Positions 20,992 through 30,903 of a stretch of DNA of 64,000 nucleotides are shown here, one piece after another (position 1 is the stretch's first letter; each line of letters begins with the position of its first letter). Source of the DNA: Halomonas huangheensis (GTDB taxonomy: Bacteria; Pseudomonadota; Gammaproteobacteria; Pseudomonadales; Halomonadaceae). A program made the translations under genes and the position numbers. Under the pieces are notes generated by a model, which searched no databases, was not told the origin of the DNA, and saw only the letters and a program-made list of their open reading frames with translations. The stretch is from the NCBI RefSeq assembly GCF_001431725.1, contig NZ_CP013106.1, positions 4,402,001 to 4,466,000 of the forward strand. Reading direction: 5' to 3'.

Positions 20992-22122
20992 ATGCAGCGC
21001 TATATCGGTCTCATGTCAGGAACCAGTCTGGATGGCATCGATGCCGCCCTGGTCAGCTTCGACGATTTCGGCACGCCCTGGCTTGAAGCGACCCACGGCG
21101 AAGAACTGCCCGCTGAACTGCGCCGGATACTGTGGCAACTCTGTCACCAGAATGAAGTGGCATTTGCCGACCTGGCCTATGCAGAGGAAGCATTCAGCCA
21201 GTGCCAGGCGCATGCGGTAGAAGTACTGCTGGAACACCGGTCGCTAAGCCCAGACCAGATCACCGCCATTGGCAGCCATGGGCAAACCATCGAGCATGCG
21301 CCCTACGGTCATGACGGTGGCCCCGCCTATACCCTTCAACTGGACAATCCCAGCCGCCTTGCTGAATTGACCGGCTGTTGCGTGGTCGCGGACTTTCGCC
21401 GCCGCGACCTTGCCGCCGGAGGCCAGGCCGCGCCGCTGGCACCTATATTCCATCAGGCGGTCTTCAGCCAACATGGCAACTGGCGTGCAGTGCTGAATCT
21501 TGGCGGCTTTGCCAATCTGACCCTGTTGCCTCCCAGCGAAGCTTCTTCCTCCGCACTCGGGTTCGATACCGGCCCGGCCAACGCTCTACTCGATGCCTGG
21601 CACGAGCGTCACCGCAAGGGTCGCTTCGACGCTGATGGCGCCTGGGCAGCCGGCGGCCATGTCGACCAGGCATTACTCGCCCGACTACTGAGCGAACCCT
21701 TCTTCCATCTACCGCCACCGCGTAGCACCGGCCGTGAGCTATTCCACCTCGATTGGCTGCAGCGCTCCTTGAGCGGCGATGAATCTCCTCAGGATGTGCA
21801 GGCCACCCTGGCCGAGTTGACGGCGGTGAGTATCGCTATGGGGCTCAAGATGGCCAGCGAACAAATGGACGCTCCCCCGCAACTGGAGTTGATCCCCTGT
21901 GGTGGCGGTGCGCGCAACCGTGACTTACTGCGCCGTCTGAGCAACCAGCTCCCTGACGCCAACCTGCTGGATAGTGAAAGCCTCGGCTGGCCTGCCGATT
22001 GGCTGGAAGCTGCTGCTTTTGCCTGGCTGGCTCGCCAACGGCTACTGGAGCATCCCGGGAACTTGCCTACAGTAACCGGCGCAGCAGGCCCTAGAGTGCT
22101 GGGAGGAGTCTACGCCAGCTAA
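20992..22122 (+). CDS. anmK: Anhydro-N-acetylmuramic acid kinase
   Basis: A 376-residue sugar kinase of the ASKHA fold. The N-terminal MSGTSLDGIDAALV phosphate loop, GSHGQTIEH, VVADFRRRDLAAGGQAAPL, GFDTGPAN and CGGGARN motifs are diagnostic. AnmK phosphorylates and opens 1,6-anhydroMurNAc during cell-wall recycling, giving MurNAc-6-P. The tyrS-anmK divergent arrangement is common in Pseudomonas-like genomes. A 9-base inverted repeat at 22130-22164 may be its terminator. Confidence 0.95.
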   Translation: MQRYIGLMSGTSLDGIDAALVSFDDFGTPWLEATHGEELPAELRRILWQLCHQNEVAFADLAYAEEAFSQCQAHAVEVLLEHRSLSPDQITAIGSHGQTIEHAPYGHDGGPAYTLQLDNPSRLAELTGCCVVADFRRRDLAAGGQAAPLAPIFHQAVFSQHGNWRAVLNLGGFANLTLLPPSEASSSALGFDTGPANALLDAWHERHRKGRFDADGAWAAGGHVDQALLARLLSEPFFHLPPPRSTGRELFHLDWLQRSLSGDESPQDVQATLAELTAVSIAMGLKMASEQMDAPPQLELIPCGGGARNRDLLRRLSNQLPDANLLDSESLGWPADWLEAAAFAWLARQRLLEHPGNLPTVTGAAGPRVLGGVYAS

Positions 22123-22129
22123 CCATTGG

Positions 22130-22164
22130 CCCGAGGAGAGTAGCCTCTGGACACCCTCCTCGGG
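22130..22164 (+). terminator. Possible hairpin after anmK
   Basis: CCCGAGGAG/CTCCTCGGG arms with a 17-base loop, eight bases after the anmK stop. No T-run follows, so function is uncertain. Confidence 0.35.
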
Positions 22165-22280
22165 GCAGACCTCGGTTTACTTTGCCGACAGTCCTGTCTG
22201 TTCGGTAATATCCTATCGTTTCTCGACCTGTCCCTGGTCTCAGGGAAGCAGGCAAGCTTGACCAAAGGACACCCAGGCCG

Positions 22281-22976
22281 ATGACCACCATGATCGCCGA
22301 TGCTCTGACATCTGCCCGGCAGCGCCTCTCGCGCGCATTGCAGGATGCTGGACGCAACTCGGATGACGCGTCCCTGCTGGCAGTGAGCAAGACCAAGCCT
22401 GCCGAGCTGGTGCGTGAGGCCTGGCAGAATGGGCAACGCGAGTTCGGCGAGAACTACGTTCAGGAAGCGCTCGACAAGCAACAGCAGCTCAGTGATCTCG
22501 ACGACATCATCTGGCATTTCATTGGCCCATTGCAGTCGAACAAGACTCGCGAGGTCGCCAATCATTTTCACTGGGTCCATAGCGTCAATCGCGAGAAGAT
22601 CGCTCGCCGCCTCTCCGACCAGCGCGAGGATTCACTGGGCCCACTGCAGGTCTGTCTGCAGGTCAATATCAGCGGCGAGTCTTCCAAGTCAGGGGTGAGT
22701 CTTGACGAGCTGCCACAGCTGGCTGAACTGGTTACCTCGCTACCACGTCTGGAGCTGCGGGGCTTGATGGCGATCCCTGCTCCCTGCGACGATCCGCAGC
22801 GCCAACGTGAGCCCTTCGCTATCCTGCGTGGTGCACTGGAGCAGTTGCGCTCGACACTGCCGCACGCTCAACTCGACACACTGTCAATGGGCATGAGCGG
22901 TGATCTCGAAGCCGCAGTGTTCGAGGGTGCCACCATGGTTCGCCTGGGAACTGCTATCTTCGGCGCCCGCCACTAA
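22281..22976 (+). CDS. yggS: PLP homeostasis protein (YggS/PLPBP family)
   Basis: A 231-residue alanine-racemase-like TIM barrel protein. Conserved elements are LLAVSKTKP with the PLP lysine, FGENYVQEALDK, WHFIGPLQSNKTR, LRGLMAIP and LSMGMSGDLEAAV. YggS binds PLP and buffers B6 pools without known catalysis. It is first in a run with proC and yggT, the usual gammaproteobacterial order. AAGGA lies about 12 bases upstream of the start. Confidence 0.95.
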   Translation: MTTMIADALTSARQRLSRALQDAGRNSDDASLLAVSKTKPAELVREAWQNGQREFGENYVQEALDKQQQLSDLDDIIWHFIGPLQSNKTREVANHFHWVHSVNREKIARRLSDQREDSLGPLQVCLQVNISGESSKSGVSLDELPQLAELVTSLPRLELRGLMAIPAPCDDPQRQREPFAILRGALEQLRSTLPHAQLDTLSMGMSGDLEAAVFEGATMVRLGTAIFGARH

Positions 22977-23062
22977 CAATTCGATCGCCACATGAAACTC
23001 GACCACCACAGGCAATCCGCCCGCCAACGGGCGCCGACGAACTGAAAGGAAAGGAGCCCAGC

Positions 23063-23887
23063 ATGGCCAGCAACGTAACCTTCATTGGCGCCGGCAATAT
23101 GGCCGGCGCGATCATGGCCGGCATGGTCCAGAGCGGCTACCCCGCCGCATCCATAACCGCCACAGCAACTCGTGAGTCGACACTCCAGCCTCTGCACGAA
23201 AAGTTGGGGATCAATACCAGTACCGATAATCTGGCCGCCATCGCCGTCGCCGATGTCGTTGTACTATCGGTCAAGCCCCAGATCATGCGCCAGGTCTGTG
23301 AGAGTCTCCGCGATACGATTCAAGGATCACGCCCGCTGATCATTTCCATCGCTGCCGGGCTTTCGGCGGAATCTCTGGAACATTGGCTGGGCGGTGACCT
23401 ACCGGTGATCCGCTGTATGCCCAACACGCCTTCGCTGGTGGGGGCCGGTGCTTGCGGACTGTTTGCCAATGCCAATGTCAACGGCACGCAGCGCGAGCTG
23501 GCTACTCAACTGATGGAAAGCGTCGGCATTGCGGCCTGGGTCGAGGAGGAGTCGCTTATTGATGCTGTCACTGCAGTTTCAGGCAGTGCACCGGCCTACT
23601 TCTTCCTGATGTTCGAGGCCATGGAAGAAGCCGGTGTAAAGCTGGGGCTGGATGCAGAGACTGCACGACGGCTGGCCATGCAGACTGCCTTGGGTGCGGC
23701 CACCATGGCCCTGCACAGCGACAAGTCGCCAGCAGACCTTAAACGCAATGTAATGTCACCAGGCGGTACCACAGAAAGGGCAGTTGCCCATCTGGAACAG
23801 GCCGGGCTGCGTGACACTCTGGATGGGGCCATGCAGGCCTGCGCCAATCGGGCTCGCGAAATGTCTGCCGAACTCGGCAAGAGTTAA
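23063..23887 (+). CDS. proC: Pyrroline-5-carboxylate reductase
   Basis: A 274-residue enzyme for the last step of proline synthesis. It has the N-terminal Rossmann motif FIGAGNMAGAIMAG, VVLSVKPQIM, RCMPNTPSLVGAGACGL and the C-terminal dimerisation motif SGSAPAYFFLMFEAMEEAG with VMSPGGTTERA. A strong AAAGGAAAGGAG precedes the ATG. It is the middle gene of yggS-proC-yggT. In a halophile proline also serves as a compatible solute. Confidence 0.96.
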   Translation: MASNVTFIGAGNMAGAIMAGMVQSGYPAASITATATRESTLQPLHEKLGINTSTDNLAAIAVADVVVLSVKPQIMRQVCESLRDTIQGSRPLIISIAAGLSAESLEHWLGGDLPVIRCMPNTPSLVGAGACGLFANANVNGTQRELATQLMESVGIAAWVEEESLIDAVTAVSGSAPAYFFLMFEAMEEAGVKLGLDAETARRLAMQTALGAATMALHSDKSPADLKRNVMSPGGTTERAVAHLEQAGLRDTLDGAMQACANRAREMSAELGKS

Positions 23888-23907
23888 TCAACGACGGAGG
23901 AGCCCAC

Positions 23908-24507
23908 ATGGGCAGTCACCTGGGAAACACCGGCCTCGACCTGGTCAACACGCTGGTCAATATCTACCTGTTCCTGATGATGCTGCGTTTTCTGCTACAG
24001 GCTTCACAGGCAGACTATTACAATCCTCTGAGCCAGTCAGTGGTGAAAATCACCCAGCCTGTCGTGCGTCCTTTCCAGAGCGTACTGGGTCCCGTGATGG
24101 GGCGCTTTGATCTCGCGACATTGGCCGCCGGATTTGTACTCAAGGTGCTGGTCATGGTGGCGCTACTGCAGCTGGCCGGTGCCGGCATGCCGCGTATCGA
24201 CAGCCTGGCGATTGCAGGCGTCACCTTCCTGGCCAGCACCATCCTCGACATCTATTTCTACGCGCTGATCATCATGATCATCCTCAGTTGGGTGGCGCCG
24301 CGAGCCAGTCATCCCGGGGCATTGCTGGTCATGCAACTGGTGGAACCGATCATGTCACCGGTGCGTCGCATCATCCCACCGCTGGGTATGCTGGACCTGT
24401 CACCGATCGTGGTGTTCATCGGCATCAACCTGATCGATGGTATTGTGGTCGGATCGCTGATCCGCACGGTGGCCTCAGGTACACCAGCGCTACTGGCGGT
24501 ATTTTGA
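23908..24507 (+). CDS. yggT: YggT family membrane protein
   Basis: A 199-residue membrane protein with two YGGT repeats, each with a pair of hydrophobic helices; PVVRPFQSVLGP and PIMSPVRRIIPPLGMLDLSP are the conserved repeat signatures. Family members are linked to osmotic shock tolerance and, in plastids, to cytochrome b6 biogenesis; the bacterial role is unclear. GACGGAGGAG lies just before the ATG, 20 bases after proC, so it is co-transcribed. Confidence 0.92.
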   Translation: MGSHLGNTGLDLVNTLVNIYLFLMMLRFLLQASQADYYNPLSQSVVKITQPVVRPFQSVLGPVMGRFDLATLAAGFVLKVLVMVALLQLAGAGMPRIDSLAIAGVTFLASTILDIYFYALIIMIILSWVAPRASHPGALLVMQLVEPIMSPVRRIIPPLGMLDLSPIVVFIGINLIDGIVVGSLIRTVASGTPALLAVF

Positions 24508-24588
24508 CACCTCTCAGGCCCATCGCCACCGAGAGCCAAGACAACATTCAATGACAACATTGAACTCTGACTGGACGAATACAGACTG

Positions 24589-25770
24589 ATGCCCGAGCAG
24601 CCTCGCGATTCGGTTGGTCTGGTGAGGCCGCAGAAGGCCCACTTCGACGACCCTCTGCCCCTGGCCTGCGGCAGAACGTTGCCGGCCTATGACCTTGTCT
24701 ATGAGACCTACGGCACGCTCAACGCCGAGCGCAGTAATGCCGTACTCATCTGTCATGCATTGTCCGGCCATCACCACGCCGCCGGCTACCACGACGAGGG
24801 TGATCGCAAACCTGGCTGGTGGGATGCGCATATCGGCCCGGGCAAGTCCATCGACACCGAGCGTTTCTTCGTTGTCTCACTCAACAACCTGGGGGGCTGT
24901 CACGGCTCCACCGGCCCATCGAGCATCAACCCCGAGAGCGGCCGCCTCTGGGGACCGGACTTCCCGATGGTGACAGTTGTCGATTGGGTCGACAGCCAGG
25001 CTCGCCTGGCGGACCACCTGGGGATCGAGCGTTTTGCTGCGGTGATCGGTGGCAGTCTTGGTGGCATGCAGGCACTGCAGTGGACGCTGTCCTATCCACA
25101 ACGCGTTGCCAATGCTGCTGTCATCGCGGCGACACCCAAGCTGTCGGCACAGAATATCGCTTTCAACGAAGTGGCACGCCAGGCGATTCGCTCCGACACC
25201 GAGTTTCATGCTGGCCACTATGCCAATCACGACACTCTACCGCGCCAGGGGCTGAAACTGGCGCGCATGGTGGGGCATATCACCTACCTGTCCGAAGACG
25301 CGATGGGCACCAAGTTCGGCCGCGACCTGCGCAGTGATGACCTCAACTTCGGTTTTGGCGTCGAATTCCAGGTCGAGTCCTATCTGCGCTATCAAGGAGA
25401 TACCTTTTCCAACTCCTTTGATGCCAATACCTATCTGTTGATGACCAAGGCGCTGGATTACTTCGACCCTGCAGCCGAGCACCAGGGCGATCTATCCATG
25501 GCGCTCGCGCCAGCCCAGTGTCCGTTCCTGGTGGTGAGCTTCACTACGGATTGGCGCTTCCCGCCATTGCGCTCACGCGAGTTGGTCAATGCACTGATTC
25601 GCGCAGGAAAATCCGTAAGCTATGCCAATATCGAGTCTCCTCATGGGCACGACGCTTTCTTGATGCCCGAGCCACGTTATCAGGACGTCTTTGCCGGCTT
25701 CATGCGCCGTGTTGCGGATGACCTTGGCCTGTCAGCCATATCGACCGAGGAAACCGCCCATGCGCTCTGA
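24589..25770 (+). CDS. metX: Homoserine O-acyltransferase MetX
   Basis: A 393-residue alpha/beta hydrolase-fold transferase that activates homoserine for methionine synthesis. The nucleophile Ser156 is in [12 protein letters not shown], the oxyanion region is [13 protein letters not shown] and the catalytic His in [10 protein letters not shown]. In Proteobacteria, MetX linked to MetW is often a succinyltransferase; acetyl versus succinyl specificity cannot be settled here. The end overlaps metW. Confidence 0.93.
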   Translation: MPEQPRDSVGLVRPQKAHFDDPLPLACGRTLPAYDLVYETYGTLNAERSNAVLICHALSGHHHAAGYHDEGDRKPGWWDAHIGPGKSIDTERFFVVSLNNLGGCHGSTGPSSINPESGRLWGPDFPMVTVVDWVDSQARLADHLGIERFAAVIGGSLGGMQALQWTLSYPQRVANAAVIAATPKLSAQNIAFNEVARQAIRSDTEFHAGHYANHDTLPRQGLKLARMVGHITYLSEDAMGTKFGRDLRSDDLNFGFGVEFQVESYLRYQGDTFSNSFDANTYLLMTKALDYFDPAAEHQGDLSMALAPAQCPFLVVSFTTDWRFPPLRSRELVNALIRAGKSVSYANIESPHGHDAFLMPEPRYQDVFAGFMRRVADDLGLSAISTEETAHAL

Positions 25771-26356
25771 TCTGACACTGATACATCAATGGGTGCCAGC
25801 CAACTCTCGCGTGCTCGATCTGGGTTGCGGCGACGGCACCCTGCTGCATTCTCTGGCCCGCGACAAGAACGTGCAGGGCTACGGGCTGGAAATCGACCCG
25901 GATGGCATCACCGCTTGCATCCGCAAGGGAGTCAGCGTTATCGAACAGAACCTCGACGAAGGCCTTGCCAACTTCGAGGATGACGCTTGTGACCTGGTGA
26001 TCATGACCCAGGCGCTACAGGCACTGCGGCGCCCGGATCGTATGCTTGACGAGATGCTACGCGTAGCGAGGGAGTGCATCATTACCTTCCCCAACTTCGC
26101 CTACTGGCGGCACCGCGTACATTTAGGAATGCGCGGCTATATGCCAGTGTCGAAGTCACTGCCACACGCCTGGTACGATACACCCAATATCCACCTATCG
26201 ACGTTCAATGACTTCGAGGCGTTATGCCGTGACAAGGGCCTGACCATTGTTGACCGGGCCGTAGGTATCAAGAATCACGAAGGGCGGCTGATGTCACGAC
26301 TATGGCCGAACCTGTTTGGTGAAATCGCGATCTTTCGTGTCACTCGCCAGGACTGA
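25760..26356 (+). CDS. metW: MetW methyltransferase-like protein
   Basis: A 198-residue protein starting [20 protein letters not shown] at 25760 and overlapping the metX end by 11 bases, with GAGGAAA as ribosome site. The SAM-fold motif [15 protein letters not shown] and the family-specific NFAYWRHR and [14 protein letters not shown] blocks identify MetW. It is required together with MetX for homoserine acylation in several Proteobacteria. No methyl acceptor is established. Confidence 0.93.
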   Translation: MRSDLTLIHQWVPANSRVLDLGCGDGTLLHSLARDKNVQGYGLEIDPDGITACIRKGVSVIEQNLDEGLANFEDDACDLVIMTQALQALRRPDRMLDEMLRVARECIITFPNFAYWRHRVHLGMRGYMPVSKSLPHAWYDTPNIHLSTFNDFEALCRDKGLTIVDRAVGIKNHEGRLMSRLWPNLFGEIAIFRVTRQD

Positions 26357-26412
26357 GTACCGCACAGGAGAATGGTGGCAGATGCACGGCAGCAAACTTG
26401 AGAGGCACCAGC

Positions 26413-26919
26413 ATGACATTCTTCCGCGGGCCTGATCCTGCAGTAACTGGTGTCACGTCACCGCAAGGCAGGAGGCGATGCCCATTGGCACGGGGTCTCC
26501 TCCCTGGCCTGCTACTGTTGTTGCTTGTCAGCGCCGCTGCTTCTGCCCAGCAGTCAGAGCGTGCAGGTTCCAGTGAGATCCATTACAACGCCATCGAGAC
26601 GACCTTCATTCCAGAAGAAGTCTCCGCACGCCTCGGACTTGAGCGTGCCCCAGGGCTAGGCATGGTGACAATCAGCGTACTCAACGCCCATGGCGAGTCC
26701 CGCAATGTCGCGGTCAATGGCAATCTGAGTACATTGACGGGGTCACCGCAGCCACTGGCGTTTCGCCGTGTTCGCGAGGCCAGTGGAGGTGTCTCGTCGA
26801 TTGCTACCTTTCCGATAGACTACACTGGTCCAATGCGCTTCCGTCTCGATGTGCAGCTGGAGCGCAATGCGGCTCCCCACTCTGTCAGCTTTATCCAGCG
26901 GTTCTATCGTGACGAATAA
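26413..26919 (+). CDS. DUF4426 periplasmic protein
   Basis: A 168-residue secreted protein. The start at 26413 has GAGAGG seven bases upstream; an N-terminal basic stretch precedes a leucine-rich signal sequence (GLLPGLLLLLLVSAAASA). The mature part has the DUF4426 pattern: IHYNAIETTFIPEEVSARLG, ISVLNAHGES and a final VSFIQRFYRDE. Function unknown. It follows metX-metW as in Pseudomonas, where rdgB and hemW come next; here a different gene follows. Confidence 0.85.
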   Translation: MTFFRGPDPAVTGVTSPQGRRRCPLARGLLPGLLLLLLVSAAASAQQSERAGSSEIHYNAIETTFIPEEVSARLGLERAPGLGMVTISVLNAHGESRNVAVNGNLSTLTGSPQPLAFRRVREASGGVSSIATFPIDYTGPMRFRLDVQLERNAAPHSVSFIQRFYRDE

Positions 26920-28234
26920 TGCGTCAACAGCAGTCGTGTGCGCGGACCTGGCAGACGCGCTCAATGCCTGTGCCGACGGTACTCTGGCAGGGCTCAAGAC
27001 CCTGGCTATGCAAGCCCTGCCCGGCCTGGTGGCGGTGACACAACAGTATGTCGAAGCGCACGAGGAAGTTGAAGATATCGTCCACGACACACTTTATCTT
27101 GCCTGGCAGAATGCCTGGCGTTTCGATGCAGCGGAGGAGCTACCGGGCCACTGGCTGATGCATATCCTTGGCAATCGTCTGAACAGCCAACTCAGCGCCC
27201 CATACCGCGAAGCCTTCGATCCCGAGGCATCCGGGTATAACCACCTGGAGCCTGTCGAACTACCGCCGCCGATGGAGCGCCATGAAACGCTGGCCACTCA
27301 CCGGCTATGGAACCTTGCCGAATGCCTGACGCCCGGTAAGGTCAGCGATCGGTTGAGAACACGTCTGACCGAAGCATTCGAGGTGCTGTCAGTACAGTCT
27401 CAGATGCCACTGACGCCCAGCGGCGAAAACGCTGATCCCAGACTGTTTGACCCGATTCTGGCACCGCGCATGCGCCTGTCACGCCTTTCCCTACGTACCA
27501 AACAGCATGTCGACCAGTATGTAGTACAGCCGCTTGCCAACTCGATGCTGACCATCTGGATGCATCAGCTACCTGGCGCGCAACACATCGAACGATGGGG
27601 GCTCCCGCGGCATAGTGTTGAAGCGCGTTTCCAGCAGGCACTGGATATCGAAGTTACGCCCCGCGACCTGGTACGCAACATGAACTATCCGCGCTCCTTC
27701 CCCGACCGGCGAGTTCGGCATGGTATCAACAAACGACTGTTGTGGGACGGAGACTGGGATCAGCGCCTGGAGTACTTCCGTGCCAGTCGACGTATGCACT
27801 TCATCACCGATATCTGGGAACACCGTCGCAATCTATGCAACAGCCGCAGCTACCATCAATTGGCAGAGCGTCTTGCACACGGCAACCCAATCGCTTCGCA
27901 CTCCGATGGCATCATGCTGGATCGCCCCGAACGGATCCATGCCTATCTGCGTCGATATGTGCTGTATATGGAGTCAATGGCCTGCTTTGGTTTCGACAAC
28001 CAGCTGGGAAAGGACCCACTGGCTGCAGCGGTCGACCGCAACGGCGGGCTGGTAAAGATCAACAAGGGACTACACCGCCTGGCCATGGCTCAGGTGTTGG
28101 GTATACCGCGCATCACCATTCGTGTACGCGGCATCCACCATCTCTGGTGGCAACAGGTCACCGCCGGCACGACTGGCATCGCGGCCATGGAACGCATGCT
28201 CGCAGCCCTGCCGAATTGCCCCCCCTCTCGCTAG
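26909..28234 (+). CDS. ECF sigma region 2-like / ParB-like fusion protein, unknown function
   Basis: A 441-residue protein from a GTG that overlaps the DUF4426 stop; other starts are possible. Residues 25-95 match ECF sigma-70 region 2 (EDIVHDTLYLAWQNAW, RFDAAEELPGHWLMHILGNR), but no region 4 follows. The middle is poorly conserved. Residues 290-420 (KRLLWDGDWDQRLEYFR, RMHFITDIWEHRRN, GGLVKINKGLHRLAMAQVLG) resemble ParB/sulfiredoxin-like proteins seen in polysaccharide loci, with the NKGLHRL motif in place of DGHHRL. No role is known. It may be a transcription-linked or nucleotide-binding protein. Confidence 0.7.
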   Translation: MTNNASTAVVCADLADALNACADGTLAGLKTLAMQALPGLVAVTQQYVEAHEEVEDIVHDTLYLAWQNAWRFDAAEELPGHWLMHILGNRLNSQLSAPYREAFDPEASGYNHLEPVELPPPMERHETLATHRLWNLAECLTPGKVSDRLRTRLTEAFEVLSVQSQMPLTPSGENADPRLFDPILAPRMRLSRLSLRTKQHVDQYVVQPLANSMLTIWMHQLPGAQHIERWGLPRHSVEARFQQALDIEVTPRDLVRNMNYPRSFPDRRVRHGINKRLLWDGDWDQRLEYFRASRRMHFITDIWEHRRNLCNSRSYHQLAERLAHGNPIASHSDGIMLDRPERIHAYLRRYVLYMESMACFGFDNQLGKDPLAAAVDRNGGLVKINKGLHRLAMAQVLGIPRITIRVRGIHHLWWQQVTAGTTGIAAMERMLAALPNCPPSR

Positions 28235-28272
28235 ACTCTCGCTGGATCACCCAGCAAGGAACACCAGCCACC

Positions 28273-29016
28273 TCAGGCACCATCGGGAATCTGTACAGCT
28301 AGTTCAGGACCCATACGGATGCGGGCCGGAGCGGATGCGGCATCACGGTCGACCTCGATACCACAGGCCATCACTTCAACCCCCTGGCCCACTACTCGCG
28401 CCAGCGTTTCGCTATAGGCAGGGTCGATGTGTGCGGCGGGCGCTACATCGGCAATGCCTTCGTGGGCAACCAGAAACAGCAGCACTGCTCGATTACCTTG
28501 CGCGACCAATTCGGCAAGACACTCCAGGTGCTTGCGACCACGCACGCTTACCGCATCAGGGAAATAGCCGTGACCATCGGCCTCACGTAACGTGACCTGC
28601 TTGACCTCCACGTAGCAACGTCCGCGATCCTCATCTTCCAGGCAGAAGTCGAGTCGCGACTCTCCAGCCTTCACTTCACGCGCCAGACGTGCATAGCCTC
28701 GCAACGCCTCCGGCGCCCGTGCGCCACCCAATGCTTCCTCGACAATGCGATTGGCGCGCCCGGTATGCACCGAGGCCAACGCAAGGCTGCCATCCGGCTG
28801 CTCCAGCTCGACCAACTCCCAGGTCCACTGGAGCTTGCGGGCCGGGTTATCACTGGCCGCCAACCATACCCGGCTGCCCGGCACATTCACGGCACGCATT
28901 GAACCGGTATTGGGGCAGTGCGCCACCACCTCACGTCCATCATCCAGGCGGACATCGGCGAAGAAACGCTTGTAGCGCTGCAGCAGGGTACCGCTGACCA
29001 GTTGTGGATAATCCAT
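28273..29016 (-). CDS. sfsA: Sugar fermentation stimulation protein homolog SfsA
   Basis: A 247-residue protein. The start at 29016 (MDYPQLVSGTLLQRYKRFFA) is chosen because upstream in-frame sequence overlaps the aminotransferase gene and is compositionally odd. RYKRFFADVRLDDG, AHCPNTGSM, DFCLEDEDRGRCYVEVKQVT and FPDAVSVRGRKHL are SfsA signatures; the fold is an OB domain plus a nuclease-like domain binding DNA. The E. coli gene was isolated as stimulating maltose genes; biochemical activity is uncertain. It lies eight bases after the aminotransferase stop, so probably in one operon. Confidence 0.93.
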   Translation of the reverse strand: MDYPQLVSGTLLQRYKRFFADVRLDDGREVVAHCPNTGSMRAVNVPGSRVWLAASDNPARKLQWTWELVELEQPDGSLALASVHTGRANRIVEEALGGARAPEALRGYARLAREVKAGESRLDFCLEDEDRGRCYVEVKQVTLREADGHGYFPDAVSVRGRKHLECLAELVAQGNRAVLLFLVAHEGIADVAPAAHIDPAYSETLARVVGQGVEVMACGIEVDRDAASAPARIRMGPELAVQIPDGA

Positions 29017-29024
29017 GCTGTAAC

Positions 29025-30188
29025 TTACCCCTGCTCGGCGATAAAGCGCTGCAGACGCTCGAGGGCTTCCTCGAGGCGCGGCACCGAAGTGGTGAAGGCT
29101 ATGCGAACATGATGCTCGCCCCCCTGAACAGCAAAATCGGTCCCCGGGGTAATCGCCACATTGTGCTGCTCCAGCAATCGGCGGCAGAAGACTTCGCTGT
29201 CGGTGCTCAGAGCCGAGATATCCAACCACACATAGAAGGCTCCCTGAGGCGCCAGAGTTGGAGCAAGCCCTAGCCTTGCAAGGCCTTCGAGCAAGGCATT
29301 GCGACGCGCCTCCAGCTCCTTGCGGCGAGCCTCGAGTAACTCTCGACACTCCGGGGTGAACGCCGCCAGCGCAGCGTACTGGGCCGGAGTCGACGGCGCC
29401 AGGAACATGTTCTGTGCCAGGCGCGTCAATGGCTCCACAGCCTCCTCAGGGGCCAATAGCCAGCCCAGCCGCCAACCCGTCATGCCGAAGTACTTGGAGA
29501 AACTGTTGACGACAAAGGCGCTATCGCTCATCGAAGCCACCGACAGCGGCGCCATACCAAAGTTGAGTCCCTGGTAGATCTCATCGACCAGCAGATGCCC
29601 ACCTCGCGCCTTGACGCTGTTGACCACCTTACCCAACTCATCAGCCGCGAGAACGTGCCCGGTAGGGTTGGAAGGAGAGGCCAGCATCGCCAGGCGTGTG
29701 TCATCCTGCCAATGCTGCTCGATCAGTTCGGCGGTGAGCTGCCAACCACTTTCCGCGCTGACCGACACCGCATCCACACTGGCACCCGCCAGCGCCATGA
29801 AATGGCGATTGCATGGGTAATTGGGATCGGCCATCAACACGCGATCCCCCGCGCCCACCAGCAATTGACTGGCCAGCATCAGGGCGCCAGAGGCTCCCGG
29901 AGTCACAATGATGCGCTGCGGATCAACCTCGGCGGAGAAATGCTGGCGATAGTGACCGGCGATGGCCTCACGCAGAGGAGCAATCCCGGTGGCGGGAGTG
30001 TAACGTGTCCGGCCTTGAGCGAGCGCCTGTTGAGCTGCCGCAACAACAGAAGGCGGCGAGGCAAAGTCTGGTTCGCCCACCTCAAGATGGATCACATCAT
30101 GGCCCTCGGATTCGCGCTGCTGGGCCATTTCCAGCAAGCTCATGACACGAAAGGGGGCAACGCCCTCCACTCTTGCATTCCAGGCCAT
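29025..30188 (-). CDS. PLP-dependent class I/II aminotransferase
   Basis: A 387-residue fold-type I aminotransferase. The N-terminal IHLEVGEPDFASPP, TPGASGALMLASQLL, ASPSNPTGHVL, VDEIYQGLNF and the PLP lysine in NSFSKYFGMTGWRLGWLL are present. It belongs to the aspartate aminotransferase superfamily subgroup usually encoded beside sfsA and dksA in Pseudomonas and Halomonas. Substrates are unassigned. The start at 30188 has GGAG seven bases upstream. Confidence 0.88.
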   Translation of the reverse strand: MAWNARVEGVAPFRVMSLLEMAQQRESEGHDVIHLEVGEPDFASPPSVVAAAQQALAQGRTRYTPATGIAPLREAIAGHYRQHFSAEVDPQRIIVTPGASGALMLASQLLVGAGDRVLMADPNYPCNRHFMALAGASVDAVSVSAESGWQLTAELIEQHWQDDTRLAMLASPSNPTGHVLAADELGKVVNSVKARGGHLLVDEIYQGLNFGMAPLSVASMSDSAFVVNSFSKYFGMTGWRLGWLLAPEEAVEPLTRLAQNMFLAPSTPAQYAALAAFTPECRELLEARRKELEARRNALLEGLARLGLAPTLAPQGAFYVWLDISALSTDSEVFCRRLLEQHNVAITPGTDFAVQGGEHHVRIAFTTSVPRLEEALERLQRFIAEQG

Positions 30189-30425
30189 CACCTTCTCCAG
30201 AGACGGATGATATAAATCAATATAACCAACACCTTAACGTATTCTACTACCCCCGACACCGGGTAACCTTCCAAGCTAAGACTTTTGTGGGGTTAACGTA
30301 GACAAGACGCACATAGGTATTGCATTACGGCTAAAATTTCGCTAAACAAGCTTCCCTTTGGCGTGAGATACCTTGGCCTTGTGTGGGGTATTGATCAGCA
30401 GTCACTAAAGTAATGAGGCAGTCCC

Positions 30426-30863
30426 ATGCCAGTAGCAGAAAAGAAGCCGGAAGCGCCCCGGAAATTCACCCCGTATGAACCGGCTGTGGGTGAAGAATAC
30501 ATGAACGAGAAGCAGCTTGAGCACTTCCGGCAGATCCTGCTGGGCTGGAAGCAGGAGCTGATGGAGGAAGTCGATCGCACCGTTCGCCACCTCCAGGAAG
30601 AAGCCAATAACTATGCTGACCCGGCTGACCGGGCCACTCAGGAAGAAGGTTTCAGTCTTGAGCTGCGCACACGCGACCGCGAGCGCAAGCTGCTGAAGAA
30701 GATCAACGAGACCCTCGAGATGATCGACGAGGACGACTACGGCTTCTGTGAAGCCTGCGGCGTGGAAATCGGTATCCGCCGCCTCGAAGCTCGCCCAACC
30801 GCCACCCTGTGTGTGGACTGCAAGACCCTTGCTGAACTCAAGGAAAAGCAACTGGGCGGCTGA
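30426..30863 (+). CDS. dksA: RNA polymerase-binding transcription factor DksA
   Basis: A 145-residue coiled-coil protein. The coiled-coil tip has the functional DPADRATQEEG (DxxDxA) motif, and the C4 zinc finger is CEACGVEIG with CVDCK. DksA with ppGpp tunes rRNA and amino acid promoters through the secondary channel; the rrn P1 here has the GC-rich discriminator such control acts on. The leader (30230-30425) is AT-richer than its surroundings. A terminator follows. Confidence 0.97.
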   Translation: MPVAEKKPEAPRKFTPYEPAVGEEYMNEKQLEHFRQILLGWKQELMEEVDRTVRHLQEEANNYADPADRATQEEGFSLELRTRDRERKLLKKINETLEMIDEDDYGFCEACGVEIGIRRLEARPTATLCVDCKTLAELKEKQLGG

Positions 30864-30903
30864 TCACCGTCATCAGGTAACCCACCTGACCGCACTGCAC
30901 TTC

